Positions 38,745-47,870 of a DNA stretch of 64,000 nt are shown piece by piece (within the stretch, counting starts at the first letter, position 1; each line of letters begins with the position of its first letter). The stretch is taken from positions 1 to 64,000 of the forward strand of contig NZ_WIXM01000007.1 in NCBI RefSeq assembly GCF_010993965.1. Reading direction: 5' to 3'. A program made the translations under genes and the position numbers. The notes below the pieces were generated by a model. The model saw only the letters and a program-made list of their open reading frames with translations, was not told where the DNA came from and did no database searches. This DNA is from Gracilibacillus sp. YIM 98692 (GTDB taxonomy: Bacteria > Bacillota > Bacilli > Bacillales > Amphibacillaceae).

Positions 38745-38800
38745 TCTACTTCGGTCACTCCTAACTCCAGGCCCGGTTATTTATAATAATATGATAAAAG

Positions 38801-39367
38801 CTATTTCGAATATAACCTTTTACGTTCAATAATTTCGATAACTTCCGGGGGTGTTAAGTAGCGAATAGACTGCTTGTTGGACACTCTACGACGAATATCT
38901 GTTGACGATATCTCCACAAGCGGCATTTCTACCTCCTTGACAGGATATGGAGTTTGCATGGAGTATCCCGGCCTTTTTACTCCCACAAATGTAATCAATT
39001 CCATCAATTCTTCAATTCGATGCCATTTAGGTAAAAACTCTACCATATCCCCCCCAATAATAAAATAAAATTCATCATTGGGATGTTTCTCTTTTATCTC
39101 TTTTATCGTATTCAAGGTGTATGATTTACCCTTTCGTTCCACTTCCATTGTATCGACATAAAAGTGAGGGTTATCTGACACTGCTCGCCTCGTCATTTCA
39201 ATACGGTAACTTGCTTTCGTTTTGGCATCATCCTTGTGAGGCGGTTGATAAGATGGAATAAACCATACTTCTTCCAGACTTAATGTTTGAAAAGCTTGTT
39301 CTGCCATTAACAAATGTCCATAATGAGGTGGATCAAAAGTACCCCCAAACAATCCAATTCGCTTCAT
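38801..39367 (-). CDS. nadD: Nicotinate-nucleotide adenylyltransferase
   Basis: 188 residues. The nucleotidyltransferase signature GLFGGTFDPPHYGHL and the C-terminal ISSTDIRRRVS are intact. NadD makes nicotinic acid adenine dinucleotide in NAD synthesis. I use the ATG at 39367, which follows AGAAGGTG; the longer reading would enter yhbY. Confidence 0.96.
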   Translation of the reverse strand: MKRIGLFGGTFDPPHYGHLLMAEQAFQTLSLEEVWFIPSYQPPHKDDAKTKASYRIEMTRRAVSDNPHFYVDTMEVERKGKSYTLNTIKEIKEKHPNDEFYFIIGGDMVEFLPKWHRIEELMELITFVGVKRPGYSMQTPYPVKEVEMPLVEISSTDIRRRVSNKQSIRYLTPPEVIEIIERKRLYSK

Positions 39368-39395
39368 TGCTGACACCTTCTTTTTTTCTCTATCT

Positions 39396-39689
39396 TTAAG
39401 GTAATGTAATTTGCTTATTTTCTTCTGATTCTTTATATAAAACAATTGTATTACCTATAATTTGGACTACATATGCATTTGTTCCTTCTGCTAATTCTTC
39501 TGCTACCACATTTTTATCTTCCAAGCAATTTTGTAATATTGACACTTTAATGAGCTCTCTTCGCTCTAATGCTTCACCAACTTGCTTTATCATATTTTCG
39601 TTCACACCATCTTTTCCTACTTGAAATATAGGGTTTAAATGATGTGCTTCAGCACGTAAAAAGCGCTTTTGTTTACCTGTTAATGTCAA
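39396..39689 (-). CDS. yhbY: RNA-binding protein YhbY (CRS1/YhbY domain)
   Basis: 97 residues, homolog of B. subtilis YqeI. LTGKQKRFLRAEAHHLNPIFQ, GVNENMIKQV and GNTIVLYK are the family pattern of this KH-like RNA-binding fold, linked to 50S assembly. TTG at 39689 gives the family start and sits 6 bases after AAGAGGTG; its first base is one base beyond the aroE stop, implying coupled translation. Confidence 0.94.
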   Translation of the reverse strand: MTLTGKQKRFLRAEAHHLNPIFQVGKDGVNENMIKQVGEALERRELIKVSILQNCLEDKNVVAEELAEGTNAYVVQIIGNTIVLYKESEENKQITLP

Positions 39690-39690
39690 A

Positions 39691-40530
39691 CTATTCACCT
39701 CTTAATTTATTTTCTAATTTATGCACTAAGTGACCTACATCTAGATTTTTTCCAGTCCATTTTTCGAATGCTAGTTGTCCTTGATATAAAAGCATTGCAT
39801 GCCCATGATGTATATGAGCACCACGAGATTTTGCATCAGCCAAAAGCTTTGTGGTAATTGGCTGATAAACAATATCACTTACAACAGCTCCTTGCTTCAC
39901 ATTATTTAATTGGATAATTTGTTTATCTGTGTTAGGTTTCATTCCAACAGATGTAGTCTGAACAATTAAATCATATTTCGAAAGCTGTGCCTCTGCTTGT
40001 TCGAAGCTTAATACATCCGAATTTTTGTCGTCTTTCTGTAAAGTTAATAAATCCTTCGCTTTTTCCTGTGTACGATTGGCGATATCTATATTTTTGACTT
40101 TTTGCTGCATCAACGCCCGATATATCCCTCGAGCTGCACCTCCAGCACCCAATATTAACACAGAAGTTTGAGAATGAAAAAGGTCTGGATATGGCTCCTT
40201 AATGGAACGAACATAGCCTTCCCCATCGGTACTATACCCTTTCCATTTCCCATTCTCATTTACTACAGTATTTACAGCACCTAAGGTCTCTGCGTCCTGG
40301 TCGATTTCGTCCAAGTAGTCAACAATAACTTGTTTATAAGGTACTGTTACATTAAATCCATCTATTTGCTCTTCTCTGAGCTTTTTTAAGACAGAAGGCA
40401 ACTGCTCATGGTCCCCTTCATAAAGCTTATATTCCCCATCTAAACCCGCTAATTGAATAAAGTGATCATGAATCCATGGTGATAAAGAATGACCAATTGG
40501 ATGGCCGATTAATCCTAAAGATAATGACAT
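39691..40530 (-). CDS. aroE: Shikimate dehydrogenase
   Basis: 279 residues. Substrate-binding LIGHPIGHSLSPWIH, FNVTVPYKQ with the catalytic Lys, and the NADP-binding GAGGAARGIYRAL and NRTQEKA are clear. It reduces 3-dehydroshikimate to shikimate in aromatic amino-acid synthesis. It lies between the GTPase gene yqeH and yhbY, as in B. subtilis. Confidence 0.96.
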   Translation of the reverse strand: MSLSLGLIGHPIGHSLSPWIHDHFIQLAGLDGEYKLYEGDHEQLPSVLKKLREEQIDGFNVTVPYKQVIVDYLDEIDQDAETLGAVNTVVNENGKWKGYSTDGEGYVRSIKEPYPDLFHSQTSVLILGAGGAARGIYRALMQQKVKNIDIANRTQEKAKDLLTLQKDDKNSDVLSFEQAEAQLSKYDLIVQTTSVGMKPNTDKQIIQLNNVKQGAVVSDIVYQPITTKLLADAKSRGAHIHHGHAMLLYQGQLAFEKWTGKNLDVGHLVHKLENKLRGE

Positions 40531-40555
40531 GCTATTTCCCCTTCCCTTTCTATAT

Positions 40556-41656
40556 CTAAATTAATGCATTACGCAGTGTCATCCGGACCCCTTTTGGGAC
40601 ATGAACGGTAATAGTAATACCGCCATCTGGAATCGTAATCCACCCTAAACCAGGGATCACTACATCTGTTTTTTCGTGACCAATTTTAACTGTCTGTTGT
40701 TCTAATGAAGGTAATATGTCTAATGTTTTTTTACTTGGAGGCTGCAGCAGTTCTCCTACATGCTTTTCATAAAATTGGTCCGCTTGTTCTAATTTTGTCC
40801 GATGTATCATTAATTGATTCGAAAAATAACAAACAAATGACTGTTTCATTCCTTTTTCGAAATCAAACCGAGCAAAACCGCCAAAAAACAAAGTCTGACC
40901 ATCTTCAAGTTGAAATATTTTAGGTTTAATTTCTTTCTTCGGTGTAATCATTTTCAAATCTTTATCTGTTACATAGTGAACCAATTGTGTTCGATTTACT
41001 ACACCTGGAGTATCATATAAATATGTTTTTTCATCTAATGGTATTTGAATAAAACCTAATGTCGTTCCTGGGAAATAAGAAGTCGTAATCGCATCATTTA
41101 CTCCACTTGTACGATGAATTAATTGATTAATAAACGTTGATTTGCCTACATTTGTACAGCCTACAACATATACGTCTTTTCCTTCTCTCATATCGTTTAT
41201 AGCTCTTTCTACCTCTTTAAACCCATATCCTTTTGACGCAGATACTAAAAAGGCATCCTGCACTTTGAGACCGTAATCACTCGCCGTTTTCTTCATCCAA
41301 TGAATAAGTTTATTTTTCTTCGTTGAGTTCGGTAAAAGATCTGCTTTATTTCCAATTAACAGAATAGGATTATTGCCTGTTAATCGTTGTAAACTTGATA
41401 GAAAACTACCATCAAAATCGAAGATATCAACTATTTTTACTACAAGACTATCCGTTTCACTAATTGTTTGAATCATCCGCAAGTAGTCGTCATCCGTATA
41501 CTCTACATCTTGTACTTCATTGTAATGTTTTAAGCGAAAGCATCGTTTACATATCCTATTTTCATTTTCTATGGCACTTTTTGGTATGAATCCAGCTTTT
41601 GATTCATCAGTAGATTGTAATAGAGCACCACAGCCTTCACAATATACGGCTTCCAT
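40556..41656 (-). CDS. yqeH: Ribosome-biogenesis GTPase YqeH
   Basis: 366 residues. An N-terminal zinc finger (CEGCGALLQ and CKRCFRLKHYN) precedes a circularly permuted GTPase domain in which NKADLLP (G4) comes before VGCTNVGKSTF (G1) and DTPGVVN (G3). YqeH acts in 30S subunit assembly. ATG 41656 follows GGGAGGATTG; the reading that starts at 41698 would overlap yqeG. The yqeG stop is 2 bases upstream. Confidence 0.96.
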   Translation of the reverse strand: MEAVYCEGCGALLQSTDESKAGFIPKSAIENENRICKRCFRLKHYNEVQDVEYTDDDYLRMIQTISETDSLVVKIVDIFDFDGSFLSSLQRLTGNNPILLIGNKADLLPNSTKKNKLIHWMKKTASDYGLKVQDAFLVSASKGYGFKEVERAINDMREGKDVYVVGCTNVGKSTFINQLIHRTSGVNDAITTSYFPGTTLGFIQIPLDEKTYLYDTPGVVNRTQLVHYVTDKDLKMITPKKEIKPKIFQLEDGQTLFFGGFARFDFEKGMKQSFVCYFSNQLMIHRTKLEQADQFYEKHVGELLQPPSKKTLDILPSLEQQTVKIGHEKTDVVIPGLGWITIPDGGITITVHVPKGVRMTLRNALI

Positions 41657-41658
41657 TT

Positions 41659-42174
41659 TCAATCCTCCCATGTAATCATTCCTTTTTTTCGCATCCAATT
41701 TAAGATACGTCGTTCCATCATTCGATTAATACGTGTAAATTTTCCATCTGTTTTCACAATAGGCACGACAAGTATTGTATGGAAACCACCTAAATTACCA
41801 CCTAAGACATCCGTCATAATTTGATCGCCGATTACGACTACCTCATGTTTATTTACTTTCATTTGTTTGGTTGCTTTTTTAAAGGCATGTACAAGTGGTT
41901 TTCTTGCACTATACACATAAGGTGCCTCTAAAGGCTCTGAAAAAACACTAACTCTCTCTTCGTCATTATTCGAAATGATCGTTACTTTTATATCATTATC
42001 CTTCAGTTCTTGAAACCATTTTATTACTTCCGGAGTAGCATCTTTCACATCCCAAGCTACTAACGTATTATCTAAATCCGTAATGACACCTTTGATCCCC
42101 ATTTCTTTTAATCGGGAAGGTGTAATATCCAATATGCTTTTTACATGCTCATTAGGCAAAAATTTCTTTAACAA
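41659..42174 (-). CDS. yqeG: HAD-superfamily phosphatase YqeG
   Basis: 171 residues, HAD type IIIA. Motif I is VITDLDNTLVAWD, motif II IISNN and motif III/IV VVIGDQIMTDVLGG. The substrate in bacilli is unknown; relatives include phosphatidylglycerophosphate phosphatases. It is first in the operon that runs to yqeM and is divergent from sda. Confidence 0.94.
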   Translation of the reverse strand: MLKKFLPNEHVKSILDITPSRLKEMGIKGVITDLDNTLVAWDVKDATPEVIKWFQELKDNDIKVTIISNNDEERVSVFSEPLEAPYVYSARKPLVHAFKKATKQMKVNKHEVVVIGDQIMTDVLGGNLGGFHTILVVPIVKTDGKFTRINRMMERRILNWMRKKGMITWED

Positions 42175-42392
42175 GGAAAGCCCACCTCTATTTCAAAAAA
42201 CTACATGTATTACGAATAACCTTTTCTTATGATAAACAATTTTATTAGATAGTTCAAAGCATTCTCTTAAGAAAACGCATACAAGTGAAATTTTATTTAA
42301 TTTCTACTATTTCTGACAAAAGCTATAGTATATTTGCAAAAAATCGGCTTTATTCGTAAAATCGTTCGACAAATTTCTACAAATAAAAAGAG

Positions 42393-42492
42393 TGTGGATA
42401 ACCTTGTGCACATTATCCACACCGTAACGATAGTATCTTTCGTTAAAAACACCCTCGTTATACACAAGTTATCTACAACTTATTGTAGATAA
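42393..42492. promoter_or_regulatory. Cluster of five DnaA boxes upstream of sda
   Basis: TGTGGATAA at 42393-42401 and TTATCCACA at 42413-42421 are perfect. TTATACACA (42458-42466), TTATCTACA (42469-42477) and TGTAGATAA (42484-42492) each differ by one base. In B. subtilis DnaA boxes before sda link replication status to Sda synthesis, so DnaA control here is expected from the conserved location. Confidence 0.88.
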
Positions 42493-42500
42493 CTGTGTGC

Positions 42501-42529
42501 TTGTTCGTTCAAGTAATTCATGCTACATT
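42501..42529 (+). promoter_or_regulatory. Probable sigma-A promoter of sda
   Basis: TTGTTC at 42501-42506, a 17-base spacer, and TACATT at 42524-42529, directly next to the last DnaA box, about 45 bases before the sda start. Confidence 0.65.
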
Positions 42530-42572
42530 ATAAATCAGTGATATTACTTCCTATCTATTGGAGGGACAAGCA

Positions 42573-42713
42573 TTGGAAAATTTATCAGATGAGTTACTAA
42601 TTGAATCATACAAAAAAGCAAACGAACTACAATTAAGCTATGAATTTATACAACTAATGGAAGAAGAACTTAAAAGAAGATCATTGACAGACTACCTCTC
42701 CTATGCAAATTAA
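42573..42713 (+). CDS. sda: Sporulation checkpoint inhibitor Sda
   Basis: 46 residues: ENLSDELLIESYKKANELQL, then FIQLMEEELKRRSL. This is the Sda family helical hairpin, which binds sporulation histidine kinase KinA and blocks phosphotransfer when replication is disturbed or starting. The start is TTG 42573, 7 bases after GGAGGG. It is a single gene with DnaA boxes, a promoter and a terminator, and it is divergent from yqeG as in B. subtilis. Confidence 0.95.
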   Translation: MENLSDELLIESYKKANELQLSYEFIQLMEEELKRRSLTDYLSYAN

Positions 42714-42726
42714 AGATTAAAGCTGT

Positions 42727-42761
42727 ACACTTAGAATATTTATATCTAAGTGTTTTTTTTA
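42727..42761 (+). terminator. sda terminator
   Basis: ACACTTAGA and TCTAAGTGT form a 9-bp stem with a 9-base loop, followed by T8. Confidence 0.92.
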
Positions 42762-42943
42762 TGATTTTTTTTCTTCTTGTACTTAAATAGGAAATTTCTC
42801 GTCAAAACCTTTATAGATGCCTGCCATATAAGTACATCACTCTTGTATTAACCCTTAATTTTAGATTAGAATATAATAGTATGATGTCATAAATGAATAT
42901 AAAACTAGAAAAAATCATTTTACATAAGGAGGATCATCATTAG

Positions 42944-45283
42944 ATGTTATTTGCGGTATTCTTGCCAGTCTTATTGGCATTGTTTATTCCATTGCTTAGT
43001 AAATGGAAAGACAAAATACATACAGGCTTTTTTGTTATGCTGGCACCTCTAGCTATCTTTATTTATTTTGTCTCTTTTATTGGCACTGATTTTGAGCCAG
43101 TTACACAAAGCTACAATTGGATACCATCTCTTGATATTAGCTTTGACTTTTATTTAGATGGTTTAAGTTTATTATTTGTATTACTAATTAGTGGAATTGG
43201 CACACTAGTTGCACTTTATTCTGCTTACTATTTGCATGGATCTGAGAGATTACATGAATTCTATGTTTATCTACTTTTATTTATGACAGCAATGTTCGGT
43301 GTTGTTTTATCGGACAATGTTTTCGTTTTATATTCTTTCTGGGAGTTAACCTCCATTTCATCCTTTTTACTAATTGGTTATTGGAATTTTAAAGAAAGAT
43401 CGAGATATGGTGCCCTAAAATCAATGCTAATTACTGTTTTTGGTGGTTTAAGCATGCTGGGTGGTTTAATCTTACTCACGGTTGAGACGAATACAACAAG
43501 TATTCAAGAGATGATAGCCCAAGCAGATGTTATATTATCTAGTAACTACTTTGGGTTGATTTTTACATTAATTATCATAGGAGCCTTTACAAAATCAGCG
43601 CAATTTCCTTTCCATATCTGGCTTCCAGATGCAATGGAAGCACCAACTCCGGTTAGTGCTTACCTTCACTCAGCCACCATGGTAAAAGCAGGAATCTTTT
43701 TAGTTGCTCGTTTTACCCCTATATTTTCTGGAAGCGAATGGTTTTTTATCATTGTTAGTGGAATAGGTATATTAACGCTATGCTGGGCATCTTACGTAGC
43801 AGTCAGACAAACAGACTTAAAAGGTATTCTAGCTTTCTCAACTATTAGTCAATTAGGTATGATTATGGCAATGTTAGGTTTTGGAACAAAAGCTGCCATT
43901 TATGCTGCAGTATTTCACATTTTAAATCATGCTACTTTTAAAGGAAGCTTATTCATGGTTGCAGGGATTGTCGATCATGAAACAGGCTCAAGAGATATTC
44001 GGAAACTTGGTGGATTAGCGACACTAATGCCAATCTCCGCCACTCTTGCCTTTTTCGGGACTTTTTCGATGGCAGGTGTTCCCCTTCCATTCTTAAATGG
44101 GTTTTATAGTAAAGAGAAATTCTTTGATGCTTCTTTACATATAGATGTCGCAAACGCAAACCTTTGGATTTCCGAAGTCTTAGCACAAGCGATTCCTTAT
44201 TTGGCTGTATTTGGTAGTATTTTTACGTTTGTATATTCCATGTACCTGGTATTTGGTACTTTTACAGGAGAAAAAAAATTAGATCAATTACCTGTTAAAC
44301 CACATGAAGCACCTATTGGGATGCTTATTTCACCAATTGTTTTAGTGCTTGGTGTTGTGATAATTGGTTTATTCCCAAACTTATTTAATAACTCGTTTCT
44401 AGCACATACAGCGGAGGCCATTTATGGGGAACCAGTAGTAACTGATATTCATTTCTGGCATGGTCTAATTCCTGCATTTTATATGTCGGTCGTGGTAGTA
44501 GTTGTTGGTGCAATCTTAGCGATTATTAGAAAGTCATGGAGTGGAATATATAGCTTTATACCTGGCAAGTTAAGCTTTAACAAAGTCTATGATTACCTAT
44601 TAGATCAATCAGAAAAAACGTCAAGAAAAATTACCAATAGTTATATGAACGGATCCTTAAGACGATATATGATACTTATATTGTCTGCTATCATGGTGTG
44701 TACCTTTACTGTTATTTTCCTGACAAATGGATTTGCTTGGGATACGAGTGACTTAGCTCCGATTACCCTACATGAAGTATTAATAGCTTTAGCGATGGCT
44801 ATCGCAGCTATTAGCACTATTTTTACTAAAAATAAGATCGCGGCAATTCTTATTCTTGGGGTGGTCGGATATGGACTAGCTTTATTATTCGTATTATATC
44901 GTGCACCAGATCTAGCCTTAACTCAGTTAGTTGTTGAAACGATAACTGTTGCGTTATTTTTGTTATGCTTTTACCATTTACCAAACTTAAGAGAACGTAC
45001 AGAGCTTACATCTCAAAAATTAACAAATGCTGTTATTTCCATTGGGTTCGGTCTACTAATGACAGTTGTTGCGATATCTTCACACAGCACAAAACTTTTT
45101 GACACGATATCTGGTTATTTCTTAGAAACTTCACACGATATCGGTGGCGGTGATAACGTCGTGAACGTGATACTAGTAGATATGCGAGGCATAGATACTC
45201 TATTTGAAATTGTCGTTCTTGGCATTGCTGCACTCGGAATATATGGACTGATCAAATTGCGCGACAAGAAGGGGGCAGAATAA
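42944..45283 (+). CDS. mrpA: Mrp antiporter subunit MrpA
   Basis: 779 residues, about 21 membrane helices; slightly shorter than the usual 800. The NuoL-like core keeps the conserved membrane Glu in FWELTSISS (about residue 134) and the Lys/His motifs of SAQFPFHIWLPDAMEAPTPVSAYLHSATMVKAG. The C-terminal extension has DLALTQLVVETITVALFLLCFYHLP and ends in the MbhE-like segment DTLFEIVVLGIAALGIYGLIKLR, so the MrpA end is complete and is not fused to MrpB. MrpA forms part of the Na+ and H+ path. AAGGAGG lies 11 bases before the ATG. Its stop is directly followed by mrpC. Confidence 0.95.
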   Translation: MLFAVFLPVLLALFIPLLSKWKDKIHTGFFVMLAPLAIFIYFVSFIGTDFEPVTQSYNWIPSLDISFDFYLDGLSLLFVLLISGIGTLVALYSAYYLHGSERLHEFYVYLLLFMTAMFGVVLSDNVFVLYSFWELTSISSFLLIGYWNFKERSRYGALKSMLITVFGGLSMLGGLILLTVETNTTSIQEMIAQADVILSSNYFGLIFTLIIIGAFTKSAQFPFHIWLPDAMEAPTPVSAYLHSATMVKAGIFLVARFTPIFSGSEWFFIIVSGIGILTLCWASYVAVRQTDLKGILAFSTISQLGMIMAMLGFGTKAAIYAAVFHILNHATFKGSLFMVAGIVDHETGSRDIRKLGGLATLMPISATLAFFGTFSMAGVPLPFLNGFYSKEKFFDASLHIDVANANLWISEVLAQAIPYLAVFGSIFTFVYSMYLVFGTFTGEKKLDQLPVKPHEAPIGMLISPIVLVLGVVIIGLFPNLFNNSFLAHTAEAIYGEPVVTDIHFWHGLIPAFYMSVVVVVVGAILAIIRKSWSGIYSFIPGKLSFNKVYDYLLDQSEKTSRKITNSYMNGSLRRYMILILSAIMVCTFTVIFLTNGFAWDTSDLAPITLHEVLIALAMAIAAISTIFTKNKIAAILILGVVGYGLALLFVLYRAPDLALTQLVVETITVALFLLCFYHLPNLRERTELTSQKLTNAVISIGFGLLMTVVAISSHSTKLFDTISGYFLETSHDIGGGDNVVNVILVDMRGIDTLFEIVVLGIAALGIYGLIKLRDKKGAE

Positions 45284-45622
45284 ATGGAAATTATCATGTC
45301 AATTCTTGCCGGCGTGCTTTTTACAACAGGTGTTTATAATTTATTACAAAAACAACTTTTGCGAATTGTGATCGGAACAGCATTGATTTCACACGGTGCC
45401 CACCTATTTATCTTAACAATGTCTAAGTTAAAACGCGGTGCGCCGCCTATATTGGATTACGACATTAAAGATTATGCAGATCCATTACCACAGGCTCTAA
45501 TTTTGACTTCTATTGTCATTAGTTTCGGAGTCACAAGTCTGTTACTGGTACTAGCTTATAGAGCTTCTAAAGAAAACGGAACAGACAATATGGAAAAGTT
45601 GAGGGGTAACGAAAATGATTAG
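45284..45622 (+). CDS. mrpC: Mrp antiporter subunit MrpC
   Basis: 112 residues, three helices, NuoK-like: LAGVLFTTGVYNLLQKQLLRIVIG, the loop DPLPQALILTSIVISFGVTSLLL. The ATG comes immediately after the mrpA stop, with GAAGGGGGC inside the end of mrpA as ribosome site. mrpB is normally found at this junction, but there is no space for it. The mrpC end overlaps mrpD by 8 bases. Confidence 0.95.
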   Translation: MEIIMSILAGVLFTTGVYNLLQKQLLRIVIGTALISHGAHLFILTMSKLKRGAPPILDYDIKDYADPLPQALILTSIVISFGVTSLLLVLAYRASKENGTDNMEKLRGNEND

Positions 45623-47099
45623 TAATTTAGCTGTATTACCAATTGTTATACCACTTATTGCTGGTATACTTGCAACATTGTTTCATAAAAAATTGTCAGT
45701 TGTTCGTATCTTTTCACAGATCATCACTGTTTTGAATACGGTGATGGTTGCTTATATTCTCTGGTATATTCACCAAAATGGCACTGTCATTCTAGAATCT
45801 GGTGACTGGATGGCGCCTTTTGGGATCGTGCTAGTTGGGGACATGCTTTCTATGTCTCTGGTATTAACAACAAATATTGTGGCTTTAGCATCTGTCTTTT
45901 TTGCACCACATTCACTCAACCAGAAACAAGAAGAATTTTATTTCTATACCTTTTACTTCCTATTAGTGTCTGGTGTATCCGGAGCTTTCATTACAGGGGA
46001 TCTATTTAACCTTTTTGTGTTTTTCGAAGTTTTATTAATGGCGTCTTATGCGATGATTATTTTAGGTGGAGGAAAAGTTCAGCTTCGAGAATCCATAAAG
46101 TATGTGTTAATTAATCTATTTTCTTCGATGTTATTTGTAACAACCGTAGCTTTTATATACTCAGTAGTCGGAACGGTTAATATGGCACAAATAGCACAGC
46201 GTGTAGGGGAAGAGGAACAAACAGGTATTCTAACCACGATCGGGATATTGCTTTTCTTTGTTTTTGGTACAAAAGCAGCATTGTTTCCACTTTATTATTG
46301 GCTGCCAAAACCTTATATTGTTCCAAATCCCGTTGTCTCTGCCCTTTTTGGAGCACTACTGACTAAAGTAGGAATCTATTCTATTGTTCGTGTATTTTCA
46401 CTCATTTTTGTATATGAAACAGATATTACCCATCAGTTATTTATATGGATAGCTGGTTTCACGTTAATTTTCGGGGCAATCGGTGCACTTTCTACCAATA
46501 ATATAAAGCTTGTTGTGGCTTATAATATTATTCCTGCAGTTGGCTTTATGCTAGTTGGTATTGGTGTCTATAATAGTACAGGAATGAGTGGAACGGTATA
46601 TTACTTAATTCACGATATGATTATTAAAGCAGCATTATTTTTCATAGTTGGTGCTATTACATACCTTGCCGGTACAAGTGATCTAAGAAAAATGCAAGGC
46701 CTTATTCATCATTATCCACTTTTAGGCTGGCTCTTGTTTATCTCAGCGTTCGTGTTAGCTGGTATCCCTCCTTTCAGCGGGTTTATTGGTAAATTGTTAT
46801 TACTGCAAGGTGCTGTGGAGGCTGATGAGATAATGATTGCTATTATCGGATTGGCGGTAAGTTTGCTTATATTGTTATCGATGATGCGTATCTTTATCCG
46901 AGGGTTCTGGGGTGAAAAAGATGAGAAGGTTGTTGCAAATAAAGCTGCTGCGAAAAAGTTCGTTATGCCGATTGCGTTTCTGTTAATCTTTTCCATAGTT
47001 CTCGGTGTGGGAGCTGAATGGTTCATTCCAGGTATTGAATCAATTGGTAATGATTTAATGAATCCTGCAATATATATTGAATCTGTACTAAAGGAGTAA
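45615..47099 (+). CDS. mrpD: Mrp antiporter subunit MrpD
   Basis: 494 residues, 14 membrane helices, NuoM/N-like. The key Glu in FFEVLLMASYAMIIL and Lys in FGTKAALFPLYYWLPKPY are present, as is ALLTKVGIYSIVRVF. With MrpA it forms the ion-translocating core. Its start lies within the mrpC end, so translation is probably coupled. Confidence 0.96.
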   Translation: MISNLAVLPIVIPLIAGILATLFHKKLSVVRIFSQIITVLNTVMVAYILWYIHQNGTVILESGDWMAPFGIVLVGDMLSMSLVLTTNIVALASVFFAPHSLNQKQEEFYFYTFYFLLVSGVSGAFITGDLFNLFVFFEVLLMASYAMIILGGGKVQLRESIKYVLINLFSSMLFVTTVAFIYSVVGTVNMAQIAQRVGEEEQTGILTTIGILLFFVFGTKAALFPLYYWLPKPYIVPNPVVSALFGALLTKVGIYSIVRVFSLIFVYETDITHQLFIWIAGFTLIFGAIGALSTNNIKLVVAYNIIPAVGFMLVGIGVYNSTGMSGTVYYLIHDMIIKAALFFIVGAITYLAGTSDLRKMQGLIHHYPLLGWLLFISAFVLAGIPPFSGFIGKLLLLQGAVEADEIMIAIIGLAVSLLILLSMMRIFIRGFWGEKDEKVVANKAAAKKFVMPIAFLLIFSIVLGVGAEWFIPGIESIGNDLMNPAIYIESVLKE

Positions 47100-47106
47100 T
47101 TATAAA

Positions 47107-47583
47107 ATGCCACTTCAACTTATTATAAATTTAATTATTGCCATAATGTGGATGTTTTTAAGTGAATCCTATACATTTGTCTCTTTCTTTAGTGGATTCT
47201 TAATTGGTGCGCTATTGCTTTTTGTACTAAGAAGATTTATTCCAGATGCTTTTTATTTGCATCGGGGTTGGAAAATGTTATGTCTTGTTTTCTTATTTAT
47301 AAAGGAATTACTTCTATCCAATATCGACATCGTAAAGTGGGTGTATCGCCCAGGTAAAAATTATCGCCCTGGTATTTTTGAATTGCCAACCGATTTAAGA
47401 AGCAACTGGGAAATTACAATACTCACATCATTAATTTCTTTAACTCCAGGTACTCTATCAGTAGCTGTGTCTGATGATAATCAAAAGATTTACGTCCATG
47501 CGATGGACATTGAGGATAGCGAAATTGCCATAAGTGCCATTAAGGATACTTTTGAAAAAGCCATTATGGAGGTTACACGATGA
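47107..47583 (+). CDS. mrpE: Mrp antiporter subunit MrpE
   Basis: 158 residues. Two to three N-terminal helices (about 3-65) are followed by a cytoplasmic domain with the family phrases NIDIVKWVYRPGKNYRPGIFELPTDLRSNWEITILTSLISLTPGTLSVAVSDD. MrpE is needed for assembly and activity of the complex. Ribosome site AAAGGAG; the end overlaps mrpF (ATGA). Confidence 0.95.
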   Translation: MPLQLIINLIIAIMWMFLSESYTFVSFFSGFLIGALLLFVLRRFIPDAFYLHRGWKMLCLVFLFIKELLLSNIDIVKWVYRPGKNYRPGIFELPTDLRSNWEITILTSLISLTPGTLSVAVSDDNQKIYVHAMDIEDSEIAISAIKDTFEKAIMEVTR

Positions 47584-47870
47584 ATGATGTATTAAATATA
47601 GTGACAATCATATGCATACTCGTTATCACCATTTCCATAACTTTACTGTTGTATCGAGTAGTCAAAGGACCAACCAATCCAGATCGTGCAGTTGCACTTG
47701 ATGCAATAGGGATTAATTTGATGGCAGCAGCGGGTCTTGTCGCCATTTTACTTCCAACCACAAGGTTAAATGACGTTATATTATTAATCGGTATTTTACT
47801 ATTTATCGGTACAATTGCATTAGCAAAATACTTAGAAAAGGGTGTTATCATTGACAGGGACCACGACTGA
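47580..47870 (+). CDS. mrpF: Mrp antiporter subunit MrpF
   Basis: 96 residues, three helices, with the family core YRVVKGPTNPDRAVALDAIGINLMA. Small subunit of the complex, lying with MrpE and MrpG in structures of related systems. Start overlaps the mrpE stop by four bases. Confidence 0.95.
   Translation: MNDVLNIVTIICILVITISITLLLYRVVKGPTNPDRAVALDAIGINLMAAAGLVAILLPTTRLNDVILLIGILLFIGTIALAKYLEKGVIIDRDHD

Larger units (their letters stand above)
42175..42572. other. Intergenic region yqeG/sda with DnaA-box cluster
   Basis: A 398-base gap between divergent genes, holding five DnaA-box-like 9-mers (42393-42492) and the sda promoter (42501-42529). No coding sequence seen. The yqeG promoter should lie in 42180-42350, but I do not see a clear match. 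Confidence 0.7.

Noticed and set aside
45115-45297. Minus-strand open frames at the mrpA/mrpC junction as hidden mrpB
   Set aside because: MrpB must be on the plus strand with four helices and a GGGFIGG-like core; neither minus-strand frame nor the plus-strand frames contain this.
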